This document shows positions 11,642 through 21,258 of a stretch of 64,000 nucleotides of DNA, piece after piece. The stretch is taken from assembly GCF_004339025.1 (NCBI RefSeq), contig NZ_SMFT01000001.1, forward strand, positions 1-64,000. The letters are read 5' to 3'. Position numbers and translations under genes: made by a program. Under the pieces are notes generated by a model, which was not told the DNA's origin, did not search any database, and was given only the letters and a program-made list of their open reading frames with translations. Within the stretch, counting starts at the first letter, position 1; each line of letters begins with the position of its first letter. The stretch is from Volucribacter psittacicida (GTDB lineage: Bacteria; Pseudomonadota; Gammaproteobacteria; Enterobacterales; Pasteurellaceae).

Positions 11642-13426
11642 GTGCAAAGTATTAATGTCGATATTGCAATTATTGGTGCTGGTGGCGGTGGCTTACGTGC
11701 TGCAATCGCTGCTGCGGAAGCAAATCCGAATCTCAAAGTTGCATTAGTATCAAAAGTCTATCCTATGCGTAGTCATACCGTTGCGGCGGAAGGTGGGGCT
11801 GCTGCGGTGATTAAAGAAGAAGATTCTTATGATAAACATTTTCACGATACCGTAGCGGGTGGCGACTGGTTATGTGAGCAAGATGTGGTGGAATATTTTG
11901 TGGAGCATTCCCCAGTGGAGATGACGCAATTGGAGCGTTGGGGTTGTCCTTGGAGTCGTAAAGCTGATGGCGATGTGAATGTTCGCCGTTTTGGTGGTAT
12001 GAAAATTGAGCGTACTTGGTTTGCCGCCGATAAAACTGGTTTCCATTTATTACATACTTTATTCCAAACCTCTATTCAATTTCCGCAAATCGTGCGTTTT
12101 GATGAGCATTTTGTGCTTGATATTCTTGTTGATGATGGTCATGCTCGCGGTTTAGTGGCGATGAATATGATGGAAGGAACAATTGTCCAAATCAATGCCA
12201 ATGCGGTAGTTATTGCTACGGGCGGTGGTTGTCGTGCGTTCCGTTTCAATACCAATGGCGGTATTGTAACGGGCGATGGTTTATCTATGGCTTATCGCCA
12301 TGGTGTACCTTTGCGTGATATGGAGTTTGTGCAATATCACCCAACAGGCTTGCCAAATACAGGGATTTTGATGACCGAGGGATGTCGTGGTGAAGGCGGT
12401 ATTTTGGTCAATAAAGATGGTTATCGTTATTTACAAGATTATGGTCTAGGCCCTGAAACGCCAATTGGTAAACCTGAAAACAAATATATGGAATTAGGAC
12501 CTCGTGATAAAGTTTCACAAGCCTTCTGGCAAGAATGGCGTAAAGGTAATACTTTAAAAACGGCAAAAGGGGTTGATGTAGTTCATCTTGACTTGCGTCA
12601 TTTAGGGGAAAAATATTTACACGAACGTTTGCCATTTATTTGTGAACTAGCCAGTGCTTATGAGGGCGTTGATCCTGCTAAAGCGCCAATTCCTGTTCGT
12701 CCTGTTGTACATTACACCATGGGCGGTATTGAGGTTGATTTCAATAGTGAAACACGTATTAAAGGGTTATTTGCTGTGGGTGAATGTGCTTCATCAGGTT
12801 TACATGGTGCAAACCGTTTAGGCTCTAACTCTTTAGCGGAATTATTGGTATTAGGTCGTGTCGCTGGGGAATATGCTGCACAACGTGCCGTAGAAGCCAC
12901 CGCTGCAAATCAAACCGCCGTAGATGCTCAAGCCCAAGATGTGGTTAATCGTTTACAAGCTCTCTATAACCAAGAGGGGAATGAATCTTGGTCACAAATT
13001 CGTGATGAAATGGGCGATTCTATGGAAGAGGGTTGCGGAATTTATCGTACCCAAGAAAGTATGCAAAAAACTGTAGATAAAATCGCTGAATTAAAAGAAC
13101 GTTATAAACGTATTCGTATCGCTGATCGTTCTAGTGTCTTTAATACCAACGTGTTATATACCGTTGAATTAGGCTATATTTTGGATGTGGCACAATCTAT
13201 TGCCAACTCAGCCATTGAACGCAAAGAATCTCGTGGTGCACACCAACGTTTAGACTACACCGAACGTGACGATGTCAATTATTTGAAACATACTCTGGCA
13301 TTTTACAATGAAAGTGGTATGCCACGCATTGAATATAGTGATGTGAAAATCACAAAATCTCAACCAGCGAAACGTGTGTATGGGGCAGAAGCTGAAGCCC
13401 AAGAAGCCGCAAAAGGAAAGGAGTAA
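11642..13426 (+). CDS. frdA: Fumarate reductase flavoprotein subunit
   Basis: FrdA is the catalytic subunit of the membrane-bound quinol:fumarate reductase, the terminal enzyme of anaerobic fumarate respiration. It starts at GTG 11642 behind GGAGG with a six-base spacing. The 594-residue product has the dinucleotide-binding motif GAGGGG at 12-17. The histidine in RSHT (about residue 45) carries the covalently attached FAD. The active-site segments HPTG and HYTMGG are also present. It is first of a compact four-gene operon. Expression is likely anaerobic, given the candidate FNR site upstream. Confidence 0.98.
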   Translation: MQSINVDIAIIGAGGGGLRAAIAAAEANPNLKVALVSKVYPMRSHTVAAEGGAAAVIKEEDSYDKHFHDTVAGGDWLCEQDVVEYFVEHSPVEMTQLERWGCPWSRKADGDVNVRRFGGMKIERTWFAADKTGFHLLHTLFQTSIQFPQIVRFDEHFVLDILVDDGHARGLVAMNMMEGTIVQINANAVVIATGGGCRAFRFNTNGGIVTGDGLSMAYRHGVPLRDMEFVQYHPTGLPNTGILMTEGCRGEGGILVNKDGYRYLQDYGLGPETPIGKPENKYMELGPRDKVSQAFWQEWRKGNTLKTAKGVDVVHLDLRHLGEKYLHERLPFICELASAYEGVDPAKAPIPVRPVVHYTMGGIEVDFNSETRIKGLFAVGECASSGLHGANRLGSNSLAELLVLGRVAGEYAAQRAVEATAANQTAVDAQAQDVVNRLQALYNQEGNESWSQIRDEMGDSMEEGCGIYRTQESMQKTVDKIAELKERYKRIRIADRSSVFNTNVLYTVELGYILDVAQSIANSAIERKESRGAHQRLDYTERDDVNYLKHTLAFYNESGMPRIEYSDVKITKSQPAKRVYGAEAEAQEAAKGKE

Positions 13427-13430
13427 GCAG

Positions 13431-14201
13431 ATGATAAATCAACAAATGATGAATATTGAGGTACTGCGTTATAATCCCGAAGAAGATAAAGAGCCGTACT
13501 TAAAAAGTTATCAAGTGCCTTACGATAGCCAAACTTCATTGCTTGATGCTTTAGGCTATATTAAAGATCAACTTGAGCCTGAATTATCTTATCGTTGGTC
13601 TTGCCGTATGGCGATTTGTGGTTCTTGCGGTATGATGGTAAATAATAAACCAAAATTGGCTTGCAAAACTTTCTTGCGTGATTACAGTGGTCATATGCGT
13701 ATTGAACCCTTGGCTAATTTCCCAATTGAGCGGGATCTAGTGGTAGATTTAAGCCATTTTATTGAAAGTTTAGAAGCCATTAAACCTTACATTATTGGCA
13801 ACAAAGCCCCTGCATTAGATGGTAAACCTCATCCATCTTCAGAGCTGGCTAAAAGTCGTACCAAACAAACGCCGGCACAATTAGAAAAATACCGTACTTT
13901 CTCAATGTGTATTAATTGTGGTCTATGTTATGCCGCTTGCCCGCAATTTGGTTTAAATCCAGAATTTGTCGGCCCAGCTGCCTTAACCCTTGCTCATCGT
14001 TATAACCTTGATAATCGTGATCATGGTAAAGAAGAACGTATGAAGATCATCAATGGTAAAAATGGGGTATGGAGCTGTACCTTTGTGGGTTATTGTTCTG
14101 AAGTGTGTCCAAAACATGTGGATCCTGCTGCGGCAGTCAACCAAGGCAAAGTAGAAAGTTCCAAAGACTACGTTATTGCCATGTTAAGACCACAGAAATA
14201 A
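13431..14201 (+). CDS. frdB: Fumarate reductase iron-sulfur subunit
   Basis: FrdB carries electrons from the quinol site in FrdCD to FAD in FrdA through three Fe-S clusters. I chose the ATG at 13431 (256 residues), four bases after the frdA stop and behind AAGGAG, rather than a longer in-frame reading that runs into frdA. The [2Fe-2S] ligands are C58, C63, C66 and C78. The [4Fe-4S]/[3Fe-4S] cysteine groups [11 protein letters not shown] and [11 protein letters not shown] are near 160-170 and 222-232. Confidence 0.97.
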   Translation: MINQQMMNIEVLRYNPEEDKEPYLKSYQVPYDSQTSLLDALGYIKDQLEPELSYRWSCRMAICGSCGMMVNNKPKLACKTFLRDYSGHMRIEPLANFPIERDLVVDLSHFIESLEAIKPYIIGNKAPALDGKPHPSSELAKSRTKQTPAQLEKYRTFSMCINCGLCYAACPQFGLNPEFVGPAALTLAHRYNLDNRDHGKEERMKIINGKNGVWSCTFVGYCSEVCPKHVDPAAAVNQGKVESSKDYVIAMLRPQK

Positions 14202-14211
14202 GGAGAGGAAA

Positions 14212-14616
14212 ATGACGACAACAACCAGTAAAAGACGCAAATATGTGCGTGAAATGAAAGCAAATTGGTGGACAAAATTAGATTTTTACAAACTTTATGT
14301 ATTTCGTGAAGCCACTGCAATTCCTACCTTATGGTTTAGCCTTATCCTTTTTTATGGGGTAATTTGCTTAGGTGGCGGCGTTGAAGGAGTAAAACAACAT
14401 TTTATTCCGTTCTTACAAAACCCTATTGTGGTTATCCTGAATTTAATCACCTTGGCAGCGGTATTATTAAATACCGTAACATATTATGTAATGACACCTA
14501 AGGTATTAAATATTGTGGTAAAAAATGAACGCCTTAATCCAAATATCATTACCATTGCCCTTTGGATTGCCACAGCCTTAGTAAGCATTATTGCTTTAGT
14601 ATTAATTTATCGATAA
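14212..14616 (+). CDS. frdC: Fumarate reductase membrane anchor subunit C
   Basis: FrdC is one of two hydrophobic anchors holding FrdAB on the cytoplasmic face and helping form the menaquinol site. The 134-residue product starts behind AGGAGAGG and shows three transmembrane helices (about 30-55, 70-95, 112-132). A basic N-terminus fits the cytoplasmic side. It belongs to the haem-less E. coli-type FrdC/FrdD architecture. Confidence 0.95.
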   Translation: MTTTTSKRRKYVREMKANWWTKLDFYKLYVFREATAIPTLWFSLILFYGVICLGGGVEGVKQHFIPFLQNPIVVILNLITLAAVLLNTVTYYVMTPKVLNIVVKNERLNPNIITIALWIATALVSIIALVLIYR

Positions 14617-14628
14617 TTGGGAGAAAGT

Positions 14629-14976
14629 ATGAAAACAGATCCAAAACGTTCCAATGAACCTGTTGTATGGTTACTTTTTGGTGCAGGAACAACGGTTAGT
14701 GCCATGTTCTATCCAATTTTAGTCTTAATCTTTGGTTTTTTACTTCCCTTTGGACTCATTGATGGTGGCGTGGAAAATCTCGTCGCTTTTTCACAAACCA
14801 TTATTGGTAAATTATTTATTTTAGTACTATTAATCTTCCCAGTATGGGGAGCAATGCACCGTATTCACCATGGTATGCACGATTTTAAAATCCATGTGCC
14901 TGCGGGTGGTTTAATCTTTTATGGTTTATCTACCTTATATTCAATCTTGGTGTTATTTGCGGTGTTTAATTTATAA
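14629..14976 (+). CDS. frdD: Fumarate reductase membrane anchor subunit D
   Basis: FrdD is the second anchor of fumarate reductase. I chose the ATG at 14629 (115 residues), because GGGAG at 14619-14623 gives normal spacing. A TTG at 14617 directly after the frdC stop would swallow that site. Three hydrophobic helices are visible, with the His-rich [10 protein letters not shown] motif between helices two and three, typical of FrdD. A USS-type terminator follows. Confidence 0.94.
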   Translation: MKTDPKRSNEPVVWLLFGAGTTVSAMFYPILVLIFGFLLPFGLIDGGVENLVAFSQTIIGKLFILVLLIFPVWGAMHRIHHGMHDFKIHVPAGGLIFYGLSTLYSILVLFAVFNL

Positions 14977-15000
14977 TCCAAATTAAATAACGTAAAAATA

Positions 15001-15041
15001 AAAAGTGCGGTCAAAAATATTGATTTTTTGACCGCACTTTT
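15001..15041 (+). terminator. USS-pair terminator after frdD
   Basis: AAAAGTGCGGTCAAAAA (15001-15017) and its exact complement (15025-15041) form a 17-base perfect stem with a seven-base loop, flanked by A and T tracts. It contains two inverted uptake signals, the usual arrangement for Pasteurellaceae terminators. Confidence 0.9.
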
Positions 15042-15076
15042 GTTTCTGATATTGCTAAGGCTTTTATCTCTTATAC

Positions 15077-15176
15077 TATAGTTGTTATACTTTAAAATAA
15101 TGTAGGGGTGGTGTACTTCGTTATATTTATATGTTGTATTCTAAGTATCTTCTTATTTTAAAGTGGGGCGATAATT
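15077..15176. repeat. MITE-like short repeat with TATAGTTG end
   Basis: This is a non-coding element of about 100 bases with 12-base perfect inverted arms, ACTTTAAAATAA at 15089-15100 and its complement at 15153-15164. The left end TATAGTTGTTATACTTTAAA closely resembles sequences at 41956 and 44356. It carries no transposase. The outer right end is poorly conserved, so its boundary is approximate. Confidence 0.5.
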
Positions 15177-15289
15177 AATTGAAACCACTATACCCATACT
15201 CAATAAGGAGTATTTTAGTCCTATTCAAAGCACAAAATCTATTCAATCACACCAAATCAGCCTTATTTTTTCATATGAAATTTCAATTT

Positions 15290-15332
15290 TGTGAAGTTCG
15301 TCATATTTCGTTAAGGGATTTTCCGCTAGACT
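15290..15332 (+). promoter_or_regulatory. Candidate CRP site and promoter of manXYZ
   Basis: TGTGA-N6-TCATA at 15290-15305 matches the CRP consensus TGTGA-N6-TCACA at eight of ten conserved bases, with flanking A/T as expected. A TAGACT -10-like hexamer at 15327-15332 has the spacing of a class II CRP promoter (site centred at about -41.5). E. coli manXYZ is CRP-activated. This is inference from pattern. Confidence 0.45.
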
Positions 15333-15390
15333 TGGCGCCGCATACAAATCATTTGGTATTTATTATTTTATTTAAATTTAAGGAGAATAG

Positions 15391-16371
15391 ATGAGTATTG
15401 CGATTATCATAGCAACCCATGGTGTCGCCGCTGAGCAGTTGTTAAAAACAACAGAAATGCTTATTGGTGAACAAGAAAATGTTGCTTATATTGATTTTGT
15501 TGCTGGCGAAAATGCTGAAACGATTATGGAAAAATATCAAGATAAACTTGATAAGGATTTAGCACATTGTCAGCAAGTATTATTTTTAGTTGATACTTGG
15601 GGCGGTAGCCCATTCAATGCAGCGAATCGTATCGCCGATGGTAAAGAGAATATGGATATTGTTACCGGGGTCAATGTGCCAATGTTGGTCGAAACTTTTA
15701 TGGCAAGAGATGATGATCCTGAGCTTAATGAACTGGTAGAAGTTGCTTTAGAAGCTGGGCGTTTAGGGGTAAGAGCCTTAAAATATCAAGAGCAAGATGC
15801 AGAAAAATCCTCAGAATCTGCCGCTGCGGTTGCTCAACAGGCAACGCCTCAATCTCCAGTCGTAGATAATGGTAAGCGTATGAGCTTTGGCTTAGTACGT
15901 ATTGATGATCGCCTTATCCATGGGCAAGTCGCGACACGCTGGACAAAAGAAAGTAAAGTTAGCCGTATTATTGTGGTAAATGATGATGTTGCCAAAGATC
16001 AAGTGCGTTCTACTATGTTAAAAAGTGTGGCTCCACCAGGGGTTACTGCTCATGTTGTGAATGTGGATAAAATGGTGCGAGTTTATAACAATCCTGAATA
16101 CGGTAATGATCGTGTTATGCTTTTATTCACTAATCCAACGGATATTGTGCGTTTACTTGATGCTGGCGTGCCAATGCAATCTATTAATATTGGTGGTATG
16201 GCATACCGAGAAGGTAAAAAAATGATTACCAGTGCGGTTTCTGTGGATCAACAAGATATTGAGGCATTTAAAAATATTGCTGCCCGTAATATTGAACTTG
16301 ATGTGCGTAAAGTATCCAATGATAGCCGTCAATATATGATGGATTTGTTAAAGAAAAATAACTTAATCTAA
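15391..16371 (+). CDS. manX: Mannose-family PTS enzyme IIAB
   Basis: ManX is the cytoplasmic phosphotransfer component of the mannose permease, taking phosphate from HPr and passing it to the incoming sugar. The 326-residue product is a IIA-IIB fusion. The IIA domain has its phosphorylated histidine at residue 10 (IIIATHGVAAEQ). An Ala/Ser/Gln-rich linker covers about 135-160. The IIB domain has its active histidine at 177 in DDRLIHGQVA. AAGGAG precedes the ATG. It is followed at ten bases by manY. Confidence 0.95.
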   Translation: MSIAIIIATHGVAAEQLLKTTEMLIGEQENVAYIDFVAGENAETIMEKYQDKLDKDLAHCQQVLFLVDTWGGSPFNAANRIADGKENMDIVTGVNVPMLVETFMARDDDPELNELVEVALEAGRLGVRALKYQEQDAEKSSESAAAVAQQATPQSPVVDNGKRMSFGLVRIDDRLIHGQVATRWTKESKVSRIIVVNDDVAKDQVRSTMLKSVAPPGVTAHVVNVDKMVRVYNNPEYGNDRVMLLFTNPTDIVRLLDAGVPMQSINIGGMAYREGKKMITSAVSVDQQDIEAFKNIAARNIELDVRKVSNDSRQYMMDLLKKNNLI

Positions 16372-16381
16372 GGACAAACTT

Positions 16382-17182
16382 ATGGAAATTTCAACATTTC
16401 AAATTATACTCGTTTTTCTGATTTCTTGTATTTGCGGTATGGGATCGATTCTTGATGAATGGCAAACACATCGCCCGTTAATTGCTTGTACTCTGATTGG
16501 TTTAGTGTTAGGCGATATGACAACAGGTATTATTGTTGGTGGTACGCTTGAATTACTTGCTCTTGGTTGGATGAATATTGGGGCAGCTTTAGCACCTGAT
16601 GCAGCGCTCGCCTCTGTGGTGTCCACTATTTTGGTGATTGTTGGTAGACAAGATATTCCTACTGCTATTGCTTTAGCCATTCCACTTGCCGCGGCGGGTC
16701 AAGTTTTGACCTATGTGGTTCGTGCGATTACCGTAGGTTTCCAACACGCAGCCGATAAAGCAGTGGAAACAGGCAATCTCTTTAAACTCGATGTTTTACA
16801 TTGCACTGCATTATTATTACAAGCGATGCGTATTGCTATTCCTTCCTTACTTGTGGTGTTGACCGCGGGGACAGATACCGTCCAAACGATGTTGCATAGT
16901 ATTCCAGAAGTTATCACGATGGGATTAAAAATTGCTGGGGGCTTTATCGCCATTGTGGGTTATGCCATGGTTATCAATATGATGCGTTCTGGTCATTTAA
17001 TGCCATTTTTCTATGCTGGTTTTGTGGTGGCAGGCTTTACCGATTTTAACCTTGTGGCATTAGGGGTATTAGGCACCATTACTGCTTTGCTTTATATTCA
17101 ATTACACCCTAAATATAACCAAAACAAACAAGTGGTTGTACAAACGACCAATAATAACGATCTTGATAACAGATTAGACTAA
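16382..17182 (+). CDS. manY: Mannose-family PTS enzyme IIC
   Basis: ManY is an integral membrane subunit of the mannose-type permease, forming the sugar channel together with IID. The 266-residue product is very hydrophobic, with about seven to eight helices. It contains the family segments LDEWQTHRPLIACTLIGLVLG and GTLELLALGWMNIGAALAPD. Its length matches E. coli ManY. A polar C-terminal tail (about 240-266) follows the last helix. Confidence 0.95.
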   Translation: MEISTFQIILVFLISCICGMGSILDEWQTHRPLIACTLIGLVLGDMTTGIIVGGTLELLALGWMNIGAALAPDAALASVVSTILVIVGRQDIPTAIALAIPLAAAGQVLTYVVRAITVGFQHAADKAVETGNLFKLDVLHCTALLLQAMRIAIPSLLVVLTAGTDTVQTMLHSIPEVITMGLKIAGGFIAIVGYAMVINMMRSGHLMPFFYAGFVVAGFTDFNLVALGVLGTITALLYIQLHPKYNQNKQVVVQTTNNNDLDNRLD

Positions 17183-17195
17183 TAGGATAAAAACG

Positions 17196-18026
17196 ATGAC
17201 AGAGAAAAAAGTAACACAAAAAGATTTAAATGCCGTTGTACTTCGCTCAAATCTTTTTCAAGGTTCGTGGAACTTTGAACGTATGCAAGCCTTAGGTTTT
17301 GCATATTCTATGGTACCCGTTATCAAACGTCTTTACCCTGATCCAAATTCACAAGAACGTAAAGATGCGATTAAACGCCATTTAGAATTTTTTAATACCC
17401 AACCTTTCGTTGCGGCACCTGTATTAGGGGTTACCATTGCGATGGAAGAAGAACGTGCGAATGGTAAAGAAATTGATGATGCGGCGATTAACGGAATTAA
17501 AGTGGGCTTAATGGGGCCTTTGGCGGGGGTGGGTGATCCTATCTATTGGGGAACAGCGCGTCCCGTATTTGCGGCACTTGGGGCAAATTTGGCTTTAACG
17601 GGAAGTTTATTAGGCCCAGTCTTATTCTTCCTATTATTTAACCTTGTACGTTTAGCCACTCGCTATTTTGGCGTAACTTATGGGTATCGTAAAGGTCTAG
17701 ATATTGTTGGCGATATGAGTGGCGGCTTATTGCAAAAATTAACTGAAGGGGCTTCAATCCTAGGGTTATTTATTATGGGGGCATTGGTGCAAAAATGGAC
17801 GAGTATCAACGTACCATTAGTCATGTCCACCATACCAAAACAAGACGGCACCATTGAAGTTACCACCGTACAAAATGTTTTGGATAGCTTAATGCCGGGT
17901 TTATTACCATTACTGCTTACCTTTGCTTGTATGTGGTTATTACGTAATCGTGTCAATGCTCTTTGGATCATCATTGGTTTCTTTGCCCTTGGTATCTTTG
18001 GTGCTTGGACTGGTATTTTAGCTTAA
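17196..18026 (+). CDS. manZ: Mannose-family PTS enzyme IID
   Basis: ManZ is the fourth PTS domain, found only in the mannose family and partner of IIC in the membrane. The 276-residue product has the amphipathic N-terminal half (NLFQGSWNFERMQALGFAYS) and the conserved GLMGPLAGVGDPIYWGTARP loop near 107-126. It ends with a hydrophobic region. The family also takes up glucose, glucosamine and N-acetylglucosamine, so the substrate range need not be mannose alone. Confidence 0.95.
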   Translation: MTEKKVTQKDLNAVVLRSNLFQGSWNFERMQALGFAYSMVPVIKRLYPDPNSQERKDAIKRHLEFFNTQPFVAAPVLGVTIAMEEERANGKEIDDAAINGIKVGLMGPLAGVGDPIYWGTARPVFAALGANLALTGSLLGPVLFFLLFNLVRLATRYFGVTYGYRKGLDIVGDMSGGLLQKLTEGASILGLFIMGALVQKWTSINVPLVMSTIPKQDGTIEVTTVQNVLDSLMPGLLPLLLTFACMWLLRNRVNALWIIIGFFALGIFGAWTGILA

Positions 18027-18041
18027 TTTTTCCTTCAAACA

Positions 18042-18068
18042 GGATACGCCCTAAGGCGTGTCCTTTTT
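18042..18068 (+). terminator. Hairpin between manZ and yobD
   Basis: GGATACGCC pairs with GGCGTGTCC (one G-T pair) around CTAA and is followed by five T. It may end or attenuate the manXYZ transcript before yobD-manA. Confidence 0.8.
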
Positions 18069-18084
18069 ATCCATAGTAGTAAAT

Positions 18085-18591
18085 ATGATTAACATCTTAT
18101 TATTTATCGGTATCCTCTTATTCTTATGTTATGCCTTGTATGATCAAGTGGGTATGGATCATTGGCAAGGCAAAACCCTCTTAAAAGTGCGGTTAAAAAA
18201 GCGGGCAAAAATGGACGCTTTGATTTTTATTGCACTCTTATGCTTAGTCATTTATCAAAGCCTTGATAATCTCAAGCCACTTTCCTTTTATTTATTAGCC
18301 ACCATTATCTTACTCACCATTTACGCCGCATTTATCCGCTCGCCAGTCCTCTTGCTCAAACCCAACGGCTTTTTCTATGGCAATATTTTTATTGGTTATG
18401 CTAAAATTCACGCCATTAATGTCACCTCGGATAATGCTTTAGTCATCGATCTCAACAACGGAAAACGCTTAATCATACTTATTGAACAAGCTCAACAATT
18501 ACCTAAGGTTTTAACGATCCTTGCCCAGCTAAACATTATCCAACCCAACTTTGTGCAAACATTAGAGAAAAACAATGACCAACATTTATAA
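18085..18591 (+). CDS. yobD: UPF0266 (DUF986) membrane protein YobD
   Basis: This is a small inner-membrane protein of unknown function that lies next to manXYZ in E. coli as well, which suggests a link to the mannose permease. I chose the ATG at 18085 (168 residues), because a GTG at 18058 lies inside the terminator hairpin. Three hydrophobic helices in the first 90 residues are followed by a soluble C-terminal part containing KPNGFFYGNIFIGYAKI, characteristic of the family. A USS lies within the gene near 18184. Its 3' end overlaps manA by 17 bases. Confidence 0.85.
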   Translation: MINILLFIGILLFLCYALYDQVGMDHWQGKTLLKVRLKKRAKMDALIFIALLCLVIYQSLDNLKPLSFYLLATIILLTIYAAFIRSPVLLLKPNGFFYGNIFIGYAKIHAINVTSDNALVIDLNNGKRLIILIEQAQQLPKVLTILAQLNIIQPNFVQTLEKNNDQHL

Positions 18592-19759
18592 ACTCAAAGG
18601 CACCATTCAACATTATGTATGGGGCGGTAATCAATATATTCCTCATCTATTAAATATCCAAGCTAACCATTCCCACTATGCAGAACTTTGGTTAGGAGCA
18701 CATTCCGCTGCACCTGCAATCATAGAAAAAGAGCAAAAGCCAATTCCCTTAAATCAATTTTTACAGCAAAATCCCACCGCACTTGGGCAACAAAGTAGAC
18801 AAAAATTTGGTAATCGGCTTCCTTATTTGCTCAAAGTGTTAGATGTCAAAGAACCCTTATCCATTCAGCTTCACCCAACAAAACAACAAGCTGAATTAGG
18901 CTTTGCACGAGAAAATCAACAAAATATCCCCCTAACCCACAGTAAACGCACTTATAAAGATGATAATCATAAACCTGAAATGATGATTGCTTTATCCGAT
19001 TTCTGGTTATTACATGGTTTTAAACCTAAACAACAAATTATTGACAGTTTAAAAATACGTCCTTCTCTCACTCCTCTTGCCGAACAATTAACGCAACAGG
19101 ATCTTGCTAGCTTCTACACAATGATTATGCAAGCGGACAATACCCAATTAGCCCCATGGCTCACACCGATTTTAGAACAAAATCAAGGTAAAACACTGCC
19201 CCTCACTGATCCTGATTATTGGGTATGCTATACCGTTGACAGTATGCAACTTGATCCACAAAAACTTGATGCAGGATTAATGTGTTTCTACTTATTTAAT
19301 CTTGTCCACCTCAAAACAGGTGAAGGCATTTATCAGGCCGCAGGCATTCCTCACGCTTATCTACGCGGACAAAATATAGAATTAATGGCAGAATCCGACA
19401 ATGTGATCCGTGGCGGTCTTACCCCTAAACATATTGATATTCAAGAATTATTAAAGGTCATCGATTATCAAGAAATCACTCCCAAAATTATCCAGCCTGC
19501 CACGCAACAATATTATACTTATCCAACTCCTGCCAAAGATTTTGCCTTAACTCAGCTATGTTACCAACAAGGACAACAATACCAACATCAAGCAGAAAAT
19601 GCCGAAATTCTATTGGTTATGCAGGGTAAAATTCAACTCAGTAATGCTCAAGAAACCCTCGAGCTTGAACAAGGACAAAGTGCTTTTATTTGTGCTGAAA
19701 GCAACTATCAAATAGAAGGTGTACAAACGGGTTATGCGGTGATAGCTAAGAGTTTTTGA
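18575..19759 (+). CDS. manA: Mannose-6-phosphate isomerase, class I
   Basis: ManA interconverts mannose-6-phosphate, the product of the ManXYZ permease, and fructose-6-phosphate. It is a zinc enzyme of the cupin fold. The 394-residue product shows the type I signature QLHPTK near 98-103, the metal-ligand region and GIPHAYLRGQNIELMAESDNV near 261-281, which lines the active site. Its ATG lies inside the end of yobD, implying translational coupling. Placement after manXYZ-yobD makes a complete mannose uptake and entry module. Confidence 0.96.
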   Translation: MTNIYKLKGTIQHYVWGGNQYIPHLLNIQANHSHYAELWLGAHSAAPAIIEKEQKPIPLNQFLQQNPTALGQQSRQKFGNRLPYLLKVLDVKEPLSIQLHPTKQQAELGFARENQQNIPLTHSKRTYKDDNHKPEMMIALSDFWLLHGFKPKQQIIDSLKIRPSLTPLAEQLTQQDLASFYTMIMQADNTQLAPWLTPILEQNQGKTLPLTDPDYWVCYTVDSMQLDPQKLDAGLMCFYLFNLVHLKTGEGIYQAAGIPHAYLRGQNIELMAESDNVIRGGLTPKHIDIQELLKVIDYQEITPKIIQPATQQYYTYPTPAKDFALTQLCYQQGQQYQHQAENAEILLVMQGKIQLSNAQETLELEQGQSAFICAESNYQIEGVQTGYAVIAKSF

Positions 19760-19889
19760 TATAAACACATAAAGTTATTATTTAATTATCAAAAAACTAT
19801 TTGTGATAAATGGATTTTCTATTTTCTCCACAACAATGATGATTTATAATAGCGAGAATTTTATGTCCATAATTCTTAAGGAGTAAATA

Positions 19890-20606
19890 ATGAGCAAACC
19901 CGTATATAAACGCATTTTGCTGAAACTAAGTGGTGAAGCCTTACAAGGCGAAGAGGGATTTGGTATTGATCCTTCTATTTTGGATCGTATGGCGTTAGAA
20001 ATTAAGGAATTAGTGGAATTAGGCGTTGAAGTTGGTGTGGTACTTGGCGGGGGGAATTTATTCCGTGGTGCTAAACTGGCTAAAGCTGGAATGAATCGTG
20101 TGGTGGGTGATCATATGGGAATGTTGGCTACCGTTATGAATGGTTTGGCAATGCGTGATTCTTTACATCGTGCCGATGTTAATGCAAAATTAATGTCAGC
20201 ATTTCAATTAAATGGTATTTGTGATACTTATAACTGGTCTGAAGCCATTAAAATGTTAAGAGAAAAGCGTGTTGTGATTTTTTCTGCGGGAACAGGAAGT
20301 CCATTTTTTACGACAGATTCTGCGGCTTGTTTGCGTGGTATTGAGATTGAAGCCGATGTGGTGTTAAAAGCTACTAAAGTTGATGGCGTTTATGATTGTG
20401 ATCCTGTGAAGAATCCACAGGCGAAATTATATCAGCAATTATCTTATGCGGATGTGATTGAACGTGAATTACAAGTGATGGATTTGGCTGCCTTTACATT
20501 AGCTAGGGATCATGGCTTGCCGATTAGAGTTTTTAATATGAGCAAACCAGGTGCGTTAAAACGTGTCGTATTAGGCGAAGATGAAGGCACTTTAATTTGT
20601 AACTAA
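19890..20606 (+). CDS. pyrH: Uridylate kinase
   Basis: PyrH phosphorylates UMP to UDP in pyrimidine nucleotide synthesis. It is a hexameric amino-acid-kinase-fold enzyme, unrelated to eukaryotic UMP kinases. The 238-residue product has KLSGEALQG near 9-17, the GGGN loop near 54 and the allosteric GTP region typical of the family. AAGGAG precedes the ATG. A TATAAT hexamer at 19845-19850 is a plausible -10, with only a weak -35. It is followed at 21 bases by frr, a conserved pair. Confidence 0.97.
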   Translation: MSKPVYKRILLKLSGEALQGEEGFGIDPSILDRMALEIKELVELGVEVGVVLGGGNLFRGAKLAKAGMNRVVGDHMGMLATVMNGLAMRDSLHRADVNAKLMSAFQLNGICDTYNWSEAIKMLREKRVVIFSAGTGSPFFTTDSAACLRGIEIEADVVLKATKVDGVYDCDPVKNPQAKLYQQLSYADVIERELQVMDLAAFTLARDHGLPIRVFNMSKPGALKRVVLGEDEGTLICN

Positions 20607-20627
20607 TTTAATTAATGAGGAAACAAC

Positions 20628-21185
20628 GTGATTAACGAAATTAAAAAAGATACACAAGATCGTATGGAAAAAAGCCTTGAAACATTTAAGGGGCATATTG
20701 CAAAAATCCGTACTGGACGTGCACAACCAAGTTTATTAGATGGTATTCAAGTAGATTATTATGGGGCGGCAACGCCATTACGTCAGCTCGCTAATGTGGT
20801 GGCAGAAGATGCGCGTACTTTAGCAGTTACTGTATTTGATCGCTCATTAATTCAAGCTGTAGAAAAAGCGATTTTAACCTCTGATTTAGGTTTAAACCCT
20901 TCTTCTGCGGGGACAACTATTCGTGTGCCATTGCCACCATTAACGGAAGAGCGTCGTCGTGATTTAATTAAAATTGTAAAAGGCGAAGGTGAGCAAGGTA
21001 AAATTGCAATTCGTAATGTACGCCGTGATGCCAATGATAAAATCAAGGCTTTGTTGAAAGATAAAGAAATTACGGAAGACGAAGAACGCAAAGCTCAAGA
21101 TGAAATCCAAAAAATTACCGATCTTTATATTAAGAAAGTTGATGAAACTTTGGCAGATAAAGAAAAAGAATTAATGGATTTCTAA
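20628..21185 (+). CDS. frr: Ribosome recycling factor
   Basis: Together with EF-G, this factor splits the post-termination 70S complex so that subunits can be reused. The 185-residue product is the standard length. It has the three-helix-bundle sequence [15 protein letters not shown] near the start and a basic [13 protein letters not shown] region. It uses a GTG start at 20628, with GAGG eight bases upstream. Confidence 0.97.
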   Translation: MINEIKKDTQDRMEKSLETFKGHIAKIRTGRAQPSLLDGIQVDYYGAATPLRQLANVVAEDARTLAVTVFDRSLIQAVEKAILTSDLGLNPSSAGTTIRVPLPPLTEERRRDLIKIVKGEGEQGKIAIRNVRRDANDKIKALLKDKEITEDEERKAQDEIQKITDLYIKKVDETLADKEKELMDF

Positions 21186-21258
21186 TTTTTATTATTTTCT
21201 ATTAAGTAGGGACAATCATTGTTCCTGCTTTTTCTTTATATTAGCCCTCAAGAGAAAA

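Noticed and set aside
15179-15394. A 71-codon open frame before manX
   Set aside because: It overlaps the candidate CRP site and promoter, lacks a ribosome-binding site and ends inside manX. It looks like chance.
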